From Marinomonas piezotolerans (GTDB lineage: Bacteria > Pseudomonadota > Gammaproteobacteria > Pseudomonadales > Marinomonadaceae), in NCBI RefSeq assembly GCF_003362755.1, contig NZ_QKRA01000001.1, positions 372,001-436,000 on the forward strand: a DNA stretch of 64,000 nt, given 5' to 3'. The notes under the pieces were generated by a model that did not search any database, was not told the DNA's origin, and saw only the letters and a list, made by a program, of their open reading frames with translations. The translations under genes and the position numbers were made by a program. This document shows, one piece after another, positions 55,192 through 64,000 of the stretch (within the stretch, counting starts at the first letter, position 1; each line of letters begins with the position of its first letter).

Positions 55192-56088
55192 TTACTGATT
55201 TGATAGGCTATATACGTATCCCGCTACAACATGAGATTTGTCTTGTCCTAGTATCGCTTCCCAAGCTGGCATGCGTCCGGAGCGGCCATTTCGAATGGTT
55301 TGTTTTATTTGTTGCTCACCGCCACCATATAGCCAGATGTTGTCGGTAAGGTTTGGGGCACCAAATAAGTGATTTCCCTGAGCCTGTTCACCGTGACACG
55401 CTTGACAATTGGTGCTGTACAACGCTTGCCCTTTTTTTGCTGCAGCGGCATCCGTTTCGCGCCCACTAAGGCTCATGACATATTGAGATACTTGGTGTAC
55501 ACCAGACTCACCTAATATCGGCCCCCACGCAGGCATAGCGCCCATTCGGCCATTTAGGATTGTCTGCTTAATAGATGCCGCATCGCCACCGTATAACCAA
55601 TCCTTGTCAGTGAGGTTCGGGAATCCGTAACCTCCTGTGGCTGCTGACCCATGACATTGAGAGCAATTATTAGCAAAGAGACGTTGACCAATTCGCATTG
55701 CTTGATCGTTCTTAGCTAATGCCTCGATTGGGGTTTGCGAAAATTGTGCAAACATAGGGCCAAACTCAGCCTCTGCTGCAGCGACCTCTTCGTTGTAGGC
55801 GGATTCCTGCGTCCAACCTAATAACCCTTTAAAATTTCCCAGCCCTGGATATAAGGCCAAATACCCTAAAGCAAAGATCACTGTTAACACGAACATCCAG
55901 TACCACCACTTTGGTAGAGGGTTATCGTATTCTTCAATGCCATCAAACTCATGGCCCATAGTTTGTTGAGTGTCGCCGTTGAATTTTTGCCCTTTGCGAA
56001 CTACGGACAAAAGGACGTAGCACCCGATGATTGAGCCGAGAGAGATCACAATGATCCAGCCGCTCCAAAAAGAAGTTAGTTCATTCAT
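55192..56088 (-). CDS. ccoP: cbb3 cytochrome oxidase subunit III, dihaem CcoP
   Basis: CcoP carries two c-type haems that pass electrons toward CcoO and CcoN. The 298-residue protein has two N-terminal spans (about 8-28 and 62-80). The CcoP segment DGIEEYDNPLPKWW precedes the second. The haem sites are CSQCHGSAATGGYGFPN and CQACHGEQAQGNHLFG. Mirror-image repeats, each with LTDxxWLYGG and GRMPAW, mark a tandem duplication of the cytochrome domain. It overlaps ccoQ's stop by one base. Confidence 0.98.
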   Translation of the reverse strand: MNELTSFWSGWIIVISLGSIIGCYVLLSVVRKGQKFNGDTQQTMGHEFDGIEEYDNPLPKWWYWMFVLTVIFALGYLALYPGLGNFKGLLGWTQESAYNEEVAAAEAEFGPMFAQFSQTPIEALAKNDQAMRIGQRLFANNCSQCHGSAATGGYGFPNLTDKDWLYGGDAASIKQTILNGRMGAMPAWGPILGESGVHQVSQYVMSLSGRETDAAAAKKGQALYSTNCQACHGEQAQGNHLFGAPNLTDNIWLYGGGEQQIKQTIRNGRSGRMPAWEAILGQDKSHVVAGYVYSLSNQ

Positions 56089-56270
56089 TATTTATGGTCC
56101 TCCGCCTGGGAGTCTTTAGACTGATTGTCAAAGTCATCGTCCGCAAACGGTAAATTAGCTGCTTCGTCAAAACCTTTTTTACGACTCTTGCTAAACGTCC
56201 AGACACCAATTGCTATGAAAGCGATAAAAGCCAAAGGCGTTGCGAATGCACGTAGTGTATTGATATCCAT
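56088..56270 (-). CDS. ccoQ: cbb3 oxidase small subunit CcoQ
   Basis: CcoQ is a small single-span protein that protects or stabilises the cbb3 complex. The 60-residue protein has one span (TPLAFIAFIAIGVWTFSKSR) followed by the family stretch KKGFDEAANLPFADDD. It stands between ccoO and ccoP, 14 bases after the ccoO stop and touching the ccoP start, which is the conserved place for this gene. Confidence 0.95.
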   Translation of the reverse strand: MDINTLRAFATPLAFIAFIAIGVWTFSKSRKKGFDEAANLPFADDDFDNQSKDSQAEDHK

Positions 56271-56284
56271 TTCACTTCTCCCCG

Positions 56285-56887
56285 CTATCGCTCGATAACC
56301 GTGCCAAGTTGCTGTAGATAAGCCACGAGCGCATCGACTTCTCGTGTACCGCGGACCTCAGCTTTTGCTGTCGTGATTTGTTCGTCCGTGTAAGGGACGC
56401 CCACCAAACGTAGTGCGATCATCTTATTCTGAGTTTCGTTACCATCAATGGTGTTTTCAAAAAGCCATGGAAAACCTGGCATGTTTGACTCGGGTACAAC
56501 GTCTCGAGGGTTATAGAGGTGTGCTCGATGCCACTCATCGCTGTAGCGTTGACCGACACGTGCTAGGTCTGGGCCAGTCCGTTTGGACCCCCACAAGAAG
56601 GGATGGTCATAAACGGATTCCCCAGCGACGCTATAAGGCCCATAGCGTTCAGTTTCAGCACGAAATGGGCGGATCATCTGACTGTGACAGCTTAAGCAAC
56701 CCTCACGCTGATAGATATCCCGACCTTCAAGCTCAAGAGCTGTAAGAGGCTTTAGATTTTCGACAGGTTGCGTTGTCTGCTTCATAAAGAACAAGGGGAT
56801 AATCTCTACTAAAGCACCGAAGCTTATCGCTACCACGATCAAAACGATCATAAGTCCCATATTTTTTTCAATGACTTCATGGCGCAT
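56285..56887 (-). CDS. ccoO: cbb3 cytochrome oxidase subunit II, mono-haem CcoO
   Basis: CcoO is the membrane-anchored cytochrome c subunit of the cbb3 oxidase. The 200-residue protein has one anchor (about 12-33, [20 protein letters not shown]) and a haem site CLSCH in [14 protein letters not shown]. It also has [19 protein letters not shown] and the axial methionine region in [11 protein letters not shown]. Its start lies 11 bases downstream of ccoN, and it is read in the ccoNOQP transcript. Confidence 0.98.
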   Translation of the reverse strand: MRHEVIEKNMGLMIVLIVVAISFGALVEIIPLFFMKQTTQPVENLKPLTALELEGRDIYQREGCLSCHSQMIRPFRAETERYGPYSVAGESVYDHPFLWGSKRTGPDLARVGQRYSDEWHRAHLYNPRDVVPESNMPGFPWLFENTIDGNETQNKMIALRLVGVPYTDEQITTAKAEVRGTREVDALVAYLQQLGTVIER

Positions 56888-56898
56888 ATCGATTCTCC

Positions 56899-58341
<1,443 letters not shown>

Positions 58342-58402
58342 AGTTTCTTCCACAAACCAAGTTGAGTGATAGACCTTGTTATTGAAAATGCTGCCTTCAT
58401 AA

Positions 58403-58416
58403 TAAGCGCTCGCTTA
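58403..58416. repeat. Inverted repeat upstream of ccoN
   Basis: TAAGCG (58403-58408) and CGCTTA (58411-58416) form a perfect dyad around two bases, 62 bases before the ccoN start. It could be an operator of an unidentified regulator. No Fnr box is seen next to it. Confidence 0.4.
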
Positions 58417-58569
58417 AATGATTCGTCCCGACTTGATATGTCCAATGAAGCTGGGAAGAGGCAGCGGTGAACTAGCGAAATTGATTCTAAGTCTTTTCAC
58501 ATTTTGAATAACAGATTAGGAACTCCCTATGTTGTGTTTCCTTGTCACAGAGCAACGTTTTTATATCCT

Positions 58570-59163
58570 ATGACGACGGTTTACATATTCCACGGTGCGG
58601 GAGCTGGGCACCAAAGTGACTTTTTGAGTGGTTTTAGAGCAGAGTTAGAAATAGCTACCAGAGAATATAAATCACTGACTATAGAGTCCTATACCTTAGA
58701 GTATATGGCTGAAATGGAGCAGAGTGGAAAGCGCAGACCACCTCCTAATATAAAGACGCTTATAGATGAAGCTGTGTTTAAGATAAGTCCGAATGAACCA
58801 GTTATTCTGATTGGTAAATCAATGGGCGCACGAATGATCGCGGAATTGTGTCAAACGCATAATGTGCAAGCCTGCGTTGCGCTTGGATATCCATTTTATC
58901 CTACTAAAAAGCCTGATAAAGATCGCCTGTACCATTTGCAAGCGACTAAGGGAGTTCCATTCAAGGTGATTCAAGGTACACGCGACGCTTTGGGCGATAG
59001 AGCGTGGGTGTGTACTCAGAGCTTACCTATTAATATATCGGTTGAGTGGGTAGAAGGTGCCGATCACGATTTCAACGTATTGAAACGTTACAATATGAGC
59101 CGGAATGTAGTGTTGGAGACATTGGCACGCACTACATGCGAATTTATTAAACCTTATGTTTGA
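58570..59163 (+). CDS. Alpha/beta-fold hydrolase (TEX30/KAN-like)
   Basis: The 197-residue protein (from ATG 58570, MTTVYIFHGAGAGHQSDF) has the small alpha/beta-hydrolase form. The oxyanion turn HGAGAGH, a nucleophile elbow GKSMGAR (Ser in VILIGKSMGARMIAEL), and acid/His in VIQGTRDALG and GADHDFNVLK complete a Ser-Asp-His triad. The substrate is unknown. A TTG frame start at 58504 would add residues that do not fit the family. It is followed eight bases later by tusA. Confidence 0.86.
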   Translation: MTTVYIFHGAGAGHQSDFLSGFRAELEIATREYKSLTIESYTLEYMAEMEQSGKRRPPPNIKTLIDEAVFKISPNEPVILIGKSMGARMIAELCQTHNVQACVALGYPFYPTKKPDKDRLYHLQATKGVPFKVIQGTRDALGDRAWVCTQSLPINISVEWVEGADHDFNVLKRYNMSRNVVLETLARTTCEFIKPYV

Positions 59164-59171
59164 GGCAATGA

Positions 59172-59420
59172 ATGACTGAAGATGTCAACCATGAAGAAGT
59201 ATTAGATACTCAGGGCTTATACTGCCCAGAGCCAGTAATGATGTTACACGGGGTGATTCGAAAGATGGAACCAGGGAGTGTGGTGAAAATCATCGCTACG
59301 GACCCTTCAACTGAGCGAGACATTCCTAAGTTTTGTAATTTCCTAGGTCATCCACTTCTTAAACAGACTGTTGAGCAGGGTATTTATTATTACTGGGTCC
59401 AAAAGAAAAAGGCCGGTTAA
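59172..59420 (+). CDS. tusA: Sulfur carrier protein TusA
   Basis: TusA receives sulfur from IscS and relays it for tRNA 2-thiouridine and other uses. The 82-residue protein has the key cysteine in LDTQGLYCPEPVMMLHGVIR and the basic patch region EPGSVVKIIATDPSTERDIP. A GAGGC ribosome site precedes the start. It follows the hydrolase gene closely and ends at its own terminator. Sulfur relay to the ThiS system of this window is possible but not shown. Confidence 0.96.
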   Translation: MTEDVNHEEVLDTQGLYCPEPVMMLHGVIRKMEPGSVVKIIATDPSTERDIPKFCNFLGHPLLKQTVEQGIYYYWVQKKKAG

Positions 59421-59435
59421 AAACCAGCCTTTTGT
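59406..59435 (+). terminator. Intrinsic terminator of tusA
   Basis: AAGGCCGGTT (59409-59418) faces AACCAGCCTT (59422-59431) with one mismatch, around three bases, and runs into TTTT. The stem includes the tusA stop codon. Confidence 0.8.
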
Positions 59436-59458
59436 CTTAAGTGTTGTGCTCTTTACAC

Positions 59459-60052
59459 TTAGGCAACACGTAAACGCTTGCTGTTCGCATAATCACCTTC
59501 GATGACTTGATGCAATTTAGCAAAGCTGGTGGATGTAGCCGTGTCAATGCTCAACTTAAGCTGGCGGACAATATCGTTTGCTGAAACTAATCCGCGAATA
59601 GACATATTCTCTTCATCGACAACGAGCAAGTGTTGGTAGGTATTTTCTTTTTGACTGTGGATGACAGATTCAATGTCACTGTTGGTCAAAGATTTATAAG
59701 AAACGGCTAACAGATCTTCTTTCGCACGCATCAAATCAATCGCGAGCAATTCATCACGCATGTAGCCTGCCGCGGCTTGTTTGATAAATGCTTCCTCTGA
59801 CAAGTCTTCTAGACTCACGACCCCTAAGAAGTTGTTGTTAGCGTCAACGACAACTTTCATACGCACATGCTCTTTCTTCATAATCGTTGCCAGTACATCC
59901 GCACGCACGTTGGGTTCGATAACACGAGGATTGGTTTTTTTAAAATCGGTGAACACTGATGTTGCTGGGGAGTAGAGCCCTGTGTTCTGCTCAATTACAG
60001 GCCAAGATAGATCGTTAATATCGCTTGTAGTGACATAGGTAAGTGTTTTCAT
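59459..60052 (-). CDS. CBS-domain pair protein
   Basis: The 197-residue protein consists of a tandem CBS pair (about 45-95 and 105-165) with typical ends FLGVVSLEDLSEE and IRGLVSANDIVRQLKL. CBS pairs bind adenosine nucleotides and sense energy state or regulate a partner protein. No catalytic domain is fused to it, so it must act on something else. A GGAG precedes ATG 60052. It is 44 bases after the small secreted-protein gene and is likely in the same transcript, which carries an Fnr-like box. Confidence 0.88.
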   Translation of the reverse strand: MKTLTYVTTSDINDLSWPVIEQNTGLYSPATSVFTDFKKTNPRVIEPNVRADVLATIMKKEHVRMKVVVDANNNFLGVVSLEDLSEEAFIKQAAAGYMRDELLAIDLMRAKEDLLAVSYKSLTNSDIESVIHSQKENTYQHLLVVDEENMSIRGLVSANDIVRQLKLSIDTATSTSFAKLHQVIEGDYANSKRLRVA

Positions 60053-60096
60053 GTTCGTTCTCCAAATAATAACTGATTTAGTAAATTGTTAAGTTA

Positions 60097-60390
60097 TTAA
60101 TAGGAAGGAGGTGGCCCACGACATGAAAGAGTGCTGGGTTGTACTGAGGTGAGGTGATTTTGCATGCAGCTGCCGTGAGAGGCAGCAAACTTGCTTGTAC
60201 TAACATATTCATCAATTGGTAACGCTTGATCAATATCGGGTAAAACTTCCGCACTCGGTAGCTCGAAGGGTGTTTCAACTAGACCGCCTTTCAGATAGCT
60301 AGGCGCGTTGCTGTCGTCATGTGCTTTCGCCCCAACGCTAACGAATAGCATCAGAGGAATGAACATTATGAGAATCAGCAAGCGTTGCAT
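60097..60390 (-). CDS. Unrecognised small secreted protein (97 residues)
   Basis: The protein starts MQRLLILIMFIPLMLFVSVG and has a clear signal peptide to about residue 23 (GAKA). The mature part of about 74 residues contains APSYLKGGLVETPFELP, two cysteines and a proline-rich end (RGPPPSY). No family is recognised. ATG 60390 is set by AAGGG nine bases upstream on the minus strand; the longer frame to 60453 has no site. A promoter and an Fnr-like box sit just upstream. The CBS gene follows. Confidence 0.7.
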   Translation of the reverse strand: MQRLLILIMFIPLMLFVSVGAKAHDDSNAPSYLKGGLVETPFELPSAEVLPDIDQALPIDEYVSTSKFAASHGSCMQNHLTSVQPSTLSCRGPPPSY

Positions 60391-60423
60391 GAAACACACC
60401 CTTTTAAAATTATTTACGTTTTC

Positions 60424-60460
60424 AGCATAGCCTGAGTTGCATAGTATTGACAACGATCAA
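60424..60460 (-). promoter_or_regulatory. Promoter with overlapping Fnr-like box for the small secreted-protein/CBS genes
   Basis: On the minus strand TTGTCA (60453-60448) and TATGCT (60429-60424) are spaced by 18 bases. The box TTGATCGTTGTCAA (60460-60447) matches TTGATNNNNATCAA at nine of ten defined bases and covers the -35 element. Its centre is 27 bases from the -10 centre, closer than usual for class-II activation, so repression or an alternative -10 is possible. Confidence 0.6.
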
Positions 60461-60626
60461 TTTTCTTCGGACGCAATTGGTCAAGTTTTTTTCACCTTCT
60501 GGGCTAATTTGACTCCCAGAAGAAATATTTTTGTCGCTAATAGAGCTTTCTGACGTTGAAACAATAGATTATTCGATATAATAGCGACCTACATACTTAT
60601 AACCTTAAAGGCTTGTTAGGAAACTT

Positions 60627-61358
60627 ATGGATAATCAATCGCTTTATGATCTCCTTGATCCAATGGCCATTTGGACACTCGTTGTATTCGTCGGGTGTTG
60701 GTGGGGGTACGCATTCTACGCGCTTCATTACTCTAAGCGACGTACCTGCCTAGTGAGCGTGTTGCACCAATTCCGTTTAGCTTGGATGTCACGATTATTA
60801 CGTCGTGATAATCGAATCGCTGATGCGTCGGTAATGGCGAATCTTGAGCGTAGCAGCTTGTTTTTCGCATCGAGTAGCTTGCTGATCATCGCGGGGCTAT
60901 TCACCGCGTTCAGCTATTCAGAGCAGGCGTTAAGTATTATAAATGAATTCTACTTTTTAGCCCCGATGAGTCAGACTGAGTGGGAGCTTAAAATTATCGT
61001 ATTAGTGCTCATCTTTGTTTATGCCTTTTTTACGTTCACATGGTCCGTTCGTCAGTACAACTTTTGTTCTGTGCTGGTCGGTAGTGCCCCATTGGCGACA
61101 GAGCGAGGTATCGAGGAGAGTGAGCGTGAGCTTTATGCCATGCATATGGCAAAAATTTGTAGTCTCGCCGCGAACCAATTCAATTATGGACTGCGTGCTT
61201 ATTATTTTGCGATGGCATTTTCTGCATGGTTTTTAGGTCCTTACTTTTGTATGGCGTCAAGTATCATGGTTGTTGCTGTGTTGTACCGTCGCGAATTTCG
61301 CTCCAAAACGTTTAAAACTCTTAGTCGTGGTCTAGTTATAAAATCTCATGCTTCCTAA
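60627..61358 (+). CDS. DUF599 family membrane protein
   Basis: The 243-residue protein has four to five spans, with WTLVVFVGCWWGYAFYALHY, SLFFASSSLLIIAGLFTAF and KIIVLVLIFVYAFFTFTWS. These and SVRQYNFCSVLVGSAP are the signature of DUF599, an uncharacterised bacterial membrane family. An AGGA ribosome site precedes ATG 60627. It overlaps the following O-methyltransferase gene by 11 bases, so the two are translated together. Confidence 0.92.
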   Translation: MDNQSLYDLLDPMAIWTLVVFVGCWWGYAFYALHYSKRRTCLVSVLHQFRLAWMSRLLRRDNRIADASVMANLERSSLFFASSSLLIIAGLFTAFSYSEQALSIINEFYFLAPMSQTEWELKIIVLVLIFVYAFFTFTWSVRQYNFCSVLVGSAPLATERGIEESERELYAMHMAKICSLAANQFNYGLRAYYFAMAFSAWFLGPYFCMASSIMVVAVLYRREFRSKTFKTLSRGLVIKSHAS

Positions 61359-62049
61359 TTTTCCTAAGCCAGTTTCAGAAGATAATTTTCCGGTTAATCG
61401 AACCGTTAACGTTGATGATAAGCTTTATTCTTATGTGATAAATCATTCGGTGAATGAACCGACTGTACTGGAAGCGATACGACGTGAAACCGCCCAGTAC
61501 CACATGGCTCGAATGGCGCTGTCGCCTGAAGTGGGGCAGTTTCTCGGGCTTTTGGTCGCTTTGCAGCAGCCTAAAAAGCTTTTAGAAATAGGTGTATTTA
61601 CCGGCTATAGCACGCTTTCTATGGCGCTAAAAATGTCCTCTGATGCGACACTCCTAGCTATTGATAAAAAACAAATGTGGTTAGATATTGCGAACCGATA
61701 CCTTGATCAAGCAGAGATACAAGGTAGCGTTGAAACACGCTGCGCTGATGCGAAGGAGACCATGGAACAATTGGGGAAAGACGAACGTAGTACCTTTGAT
61801 TTCATTTTCATCGACGCTGATAAAGCCAATTTGCTGCACTACTATCATCTTGGTAAACAGCTGCTTCGTCCAGGAGGGTGTTTAGTGGTCGATAATACTC
61901 TCTGGTGGGGAAATGTAGCCGACGAGGAATTCACTGATAAGGATACGCGCATTGTTCGTGAATTGAATGATGCTATTCATCAAGATCCAGAAGTAGATTC
62001 TAGCTTACTTACGATTGGAGATGGTTTAACAATCGTGCGTAAGCGTTAA
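61348..62049 (+). CDS. Class I SAM-dependent O-methyltransferase
   Basis: The 233-residue protein belongs to the catechol/caffeoyl-CoA O-methyltransferase-like family. The SAM site is KLLEIGVFTGYSTLSMAL, the acid motif is FIFIDADKANLLHYYHL, and the metal-related segment is GGCLVVDNTLWWGNV. The acceptor molecule cannot be inferred. It overlaps the DUF599 gene by 11 bases. It ends nine bases before the sigma-32 type promoter of htpG. Confidence 0.93.
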   Translation: MLPNFPKPVSEDNFPVNRTVNVDDKLYSYVINHSVNEPTVLEAIRRETAQYHMARMALSPEVGQFLGLLVALQQPKKLLEIGVFTGYSTLSMALKMSSDATLLAIDKKQMWLDIANRYLDQAEIQGSVETRCADAKETMEQLGKDERSTFDFIFIDADKANLLHYYHLGKQLLRPGGCLVVDNTLWWGNVADEEFTDKDTRIVRELNDAIHQDPEVDSSLLTIGDGLTIVRKR

Positions 62050-62057
62050 CTTTTACG

Positions 62058-62083
62058 CTTGAAATTTTTTTCTATGACTCCAT
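62058..62083 (+). promoter_or_regulatory. Sigma-32 (RpoH) heat-shock promoter of htpG
   Basis: CTTGAAA (62058-62064) and CTCCAT (62078-62083) are separated by 13 bases, close to the RpoH pattern CTTGAAA-N(11-16)-CCCATNT. It is placed 70 bases before htpG, a well-known heat-shock gene. Confidence 0.82.
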
Positions 62084-62152
62084 AACATGGTTCATAACCG
62101 AGATTGGCGCCAATTGGCGTTATTGATGTAACTGTGAGGAGCATGGAGAAAC

Positions 62153-64000
62153 ATGACAACTGAAACTCAAAAAGAAACGTTAGGATTTCAAACTGAAGTA
62201 AAGCAACTGCTTCATTTAATGATCCACTCTTTGTATTCGAATAAAGAGATATTTCTACGCGAGCTGATTTCTAACGCATCCGATGCCGTTGACAAGCTTC
62301 GTTTTGAGGCAGTTTCTAATGCGGATCTTCTATCTGAAGACCCAAATCTACGAGTGCGCATTGGCTTTGATGCCGATGCAGGCACGATTACAATCGATGA
62401 CAACGGTATTGGAATGAGCCGCGATGAAGCCATTTCAAACCTTGGTACCATTGCGAAATCTGGTACAGCGCAGTTCCTAGAGCAATTAAGCGGAGATCAG
62501 AAAAAAGATAGCCAACTGATTGGTCAGTTTGGTGTTGGTTTCTATTCTGCGTTCATCGTTGCAGATCGTGTAACCGTCGAGACACGACGCGCCGGAAACA
62601 GTGAGGCAATTCGCTGGGAGTCTGAAGGCTCTGGTGAATTCACAATTGAATCAATCGACAAAGCAACACGTGGTACTACCATCACACTCCATTTAAAGGA
62701 AGATGGAAAAGAGTTCGCTGATAACTGGCGCTTACGTTCACTGGTCTCAAAATACTCAGACCACATCTCTATACCGGTCGAAATGCTTAAGGTGCCTACC
62801 CCAGAATACGATGAGGAAGGTAATGTTAAGCCTGCGGATGAAAATGCAGAGCCTACTTGGGAAGCCGTAAACTCAGCGAAAGCGCTATGGACGCGTCCCC
62901 GCAATGAAGTGACGGATGAAGAATATAAAGAGTTCTACAAGCATGTGTCACATGATTTCCAAGAGCCGCTTAAATGGTCTCACAATAAAGTAGAAGGCAA
63001 ACTAGAGTACACGAGCCTTCTATACATCCCTTCAAAAGCGCCGCATGATTTGTGGAACCGCGACATGTTGCGTGGCTTGAAACTTTATGTTCAACGAGTC
63101 TTTATTATGGACGACGCTGAAGCGTTCTTACCTCCCTATATGAGATTTGTGAAAGGGGTTGTAGACTCTAATGATCTATCTTTGAATGTTTCTCGTGAAA
63201 TTTTACAGAACGATAATGCTGTAGATTCTATGCGCTCAGCATTAACGAAGCGTGTTCTCGATATGCTATCAAAGATGGCAAAAAATGATCCTGAAACGTA
63301 TCAGACTTTCTGGAATGAATTCGGTAATGTGCTCAAAGAAGGTCCAGCGGACGACTTTGGTAACAAAGATAAAATCGCTGAGCTGCTGCGCTTTAGCTCG
63401 ACTCACACAGATAAGGCGGATCAAACAGAGTCTCTTAAAGACTACGTTGAGCGAATGGCTGAAGATCAAGATAAGATCTATTACATCTACGCTGAAAACC
63501 ATAATACCGCTAAGAACAGCCCTCATTTAGAAGTATTGCGTAAGAAGGGTTATGAAGTCTTGTTACTGAGTGACCGTATCGATGAGTGGATGATGTCTTC
63601 TTTACGTGAGTTCGACGGTAAATCTTTCCAAGATGTAACGAAAGGCAAGCTGGACATCGAGGTTGAAGAAACCGAAGAGCAGAAGAAAGAGAAAGAGCAA
63701 AAAGCGGAAGAAATGAAGCCTTTGCTGGAGCGTATGAAGACGATTCTAGAAGAGAAGGTGACGTCTGTTAACAGTACTGATCGTCTCACTAATTCGCCAG
63801 CTTGCCTGGTTGTCGGTGAGTTTGATATGGGGCTGCAAATGCGCCGTTTGCTTGAGCAAGCAGGGCAGCAATTGCCTGAGTCAAAACCATCCTTAGAGAT
63901 TAACCCTGATCACCCGATTGTTCAGAAAATGGATTCTGAAACCGATGAAGATCGCTTTTCAGATATGGCTTGGCTGCTTTATGAACAAGCGACCCTTGCC
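62153..64000 (+). CDS. htpG: Chaperone HtpG (Hsp90), 3' end cut by window
   Basis: HtpG is the bacterial Hsp90, an ATP-driven dimeric chaperone. The frame is open from ATG 62153 (with GGAG upstream) through base 64000, 616 codons. E. coli HtpG has 624 residues, so only about 10-20 residues are likely missing. ATP-site motifs are [32 protein letters not shown], and [16 protein letters not shown]. The middle domain shows [14 protein letters not shown] and [17 protein letters not shown]. It has a heat-shock promoter and no closely linked partner. Confidence 0.98.
   Translation, partial: MTTETQKETLGFQTEVKQLLHLMIHSLYSNKEIFLRELISNASDAVDKLRFEAVSNADLLSEDPNLRVRIGFDADAGTITIDDNGIGMSRDEAISNLGTIAKSGTAQFLEQLSGDQKKDSQLIGQFGVGFYSAFIVADRVTVETRRAGNSEAIRWESEGSGEFTIESIDKATRGTTITLHLKEDGKEFADNWRLRSLVSKYSDHISIPVEMLKVPTPEYDEEGNVKPADENAEPTWEAVNSAKALWTRPRNEVTDEEYKEFYKHVSHDFQEPLKWSHNKVEGKLEYTSLLYIPSKAPHDLWNRDMLRGLKLYVQRVFIMDDAEAFLPPYMRFVKGVVDSNDLSLNVSREILQNDNAVDSMRSALTKRVLDMLSKMAKNDPETYQTFWNEFGNVLKEGPADDFGNKDKIAELLRFSSTHTDKADQTESLKDYVERMAEDQDKIYYIYAENHNTAKNSPHLEVLRKKGYEVLLLSDRIDEWMMSSLREFDGKSFQDVTKGKLDIEVEETEEQKKEKEQKAEEMKPLLERMKTILEEKVTSVNSTDRLTNSPACLVVGEFDMGLQMRRLLEQAGQQLPESKPSLEINPDHPIVQKMDSETDEDRFSDMAWLLYEQATLA

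Noticed and set aside
60078..60278. Alternative 66-codon minus-strand frame within the small secreted-protein gene
   Set aside because: The frame starting at 60390 has a signal peptide and a ribosome site; the other one has neither.
63252..63530. Open frame of 92 codons inside htpG
   Set aside because: It is in another frame of htpG, which is open throughout 62153-64000.

Overview
This window looks like chromosomal core sequence of a marine gammaproteobacterium. Gene order and protein sequences suggest the Oceanospirillales, close to Marinomonas, but this is inferred from synteny and protein character without any database search. Supporting blocks are murA-hisG-hisD, zapG/zapE with a DegS-type protease, rplM-rpsI-petABC-sspA-sspB, diaA-yraN-lpoA/rsmI, and ccoNOQP-ccoGHIS-hemN-fnr-apt. 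No CRISPR array, rRNA, tRNA, prophage or intact insertion sequence was seen.

Layout. 1-6342: end of murA, hisG (short form) and hisD, a START-like membrane-anchored protein, degS/algW-type protease, Nif3-like protein, zapG (yhcB) and zapE. 6350-11350: ribosomal rplM-rpsI with a structured leader, the cytochrome bc1 operon petABC, then sspA and sspB separated by a terminator. 11355-15014: diaA, yraN, lpoA on the minus strand and rsmI diverging. 15081-20530: a TPP riboswitch followed by thiC, a two-part thiE, thiS, thiG, thiH, with no thiF. 20785-22965: small accessory genes (DUF1801-like, GFA-type, MYG1-type, a 50-residue basic protein). 23152-29120: a sensory block of a Cache-GGDEF diguanylate cyclase with a Fur-like box, a lone family-5 solute-binding protein and a chemoreceptor. 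29228-31444: a transglutaminase-like protein and an unfamiliar outer-membrane coiled-coil/beta-barrel protein. 31513-32458: two decayed genes (VOC/glyoxalase and LysR). 32579-38040: hydantoin-racemase-like gene with a complete Liv-type ABC importer, preceded by a 660-base region carrying five copies of a GntR-like decamer. 38701-47028: PAS chemoreceptor, MerR plus flavodoxin-fold reductase, RRM protein, ABM monooxygenase, YrhK, YecA-like protein, RecQ-type helicase, SprT, TtcA, YfaZ. 47101-58341: apt, fnr, hemN, SafE-like protein, ccoSIHG and ccoPQON. 58570-64000: alpha/beta hydrolase, tusA, CBS protein, small secreted protein, DUF599 protein, O-methyltransferase and htpG (cut by the window end, with a sigma-32 type promoter).

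How it works together. The bc1 complex and the cbb3 oxidase with its assembly genes give a high-affinity aerobic respiratory chain. The Fnr-type oxygen sensor sits between hemN and apt, and Fnr-like boxes lie before hemN and before an unrecognised small secreted protein plus CBS gene. The thiamine operon is under TPP control. The accessory parts (24-39 kb) are rich in signal perception and import: two chemoreceptors, a diguanylate cyclase and two binding proteins. They also carry gene decay, which marks that stretch as the more variable part of the window. The items most worth following are the GntR-like boxes on the racemase/importer operon, the outer-membrane coiled-coil protein, the Fnr-box secreted protein/CBS pair, and the inverted repeat across the hemN start region.
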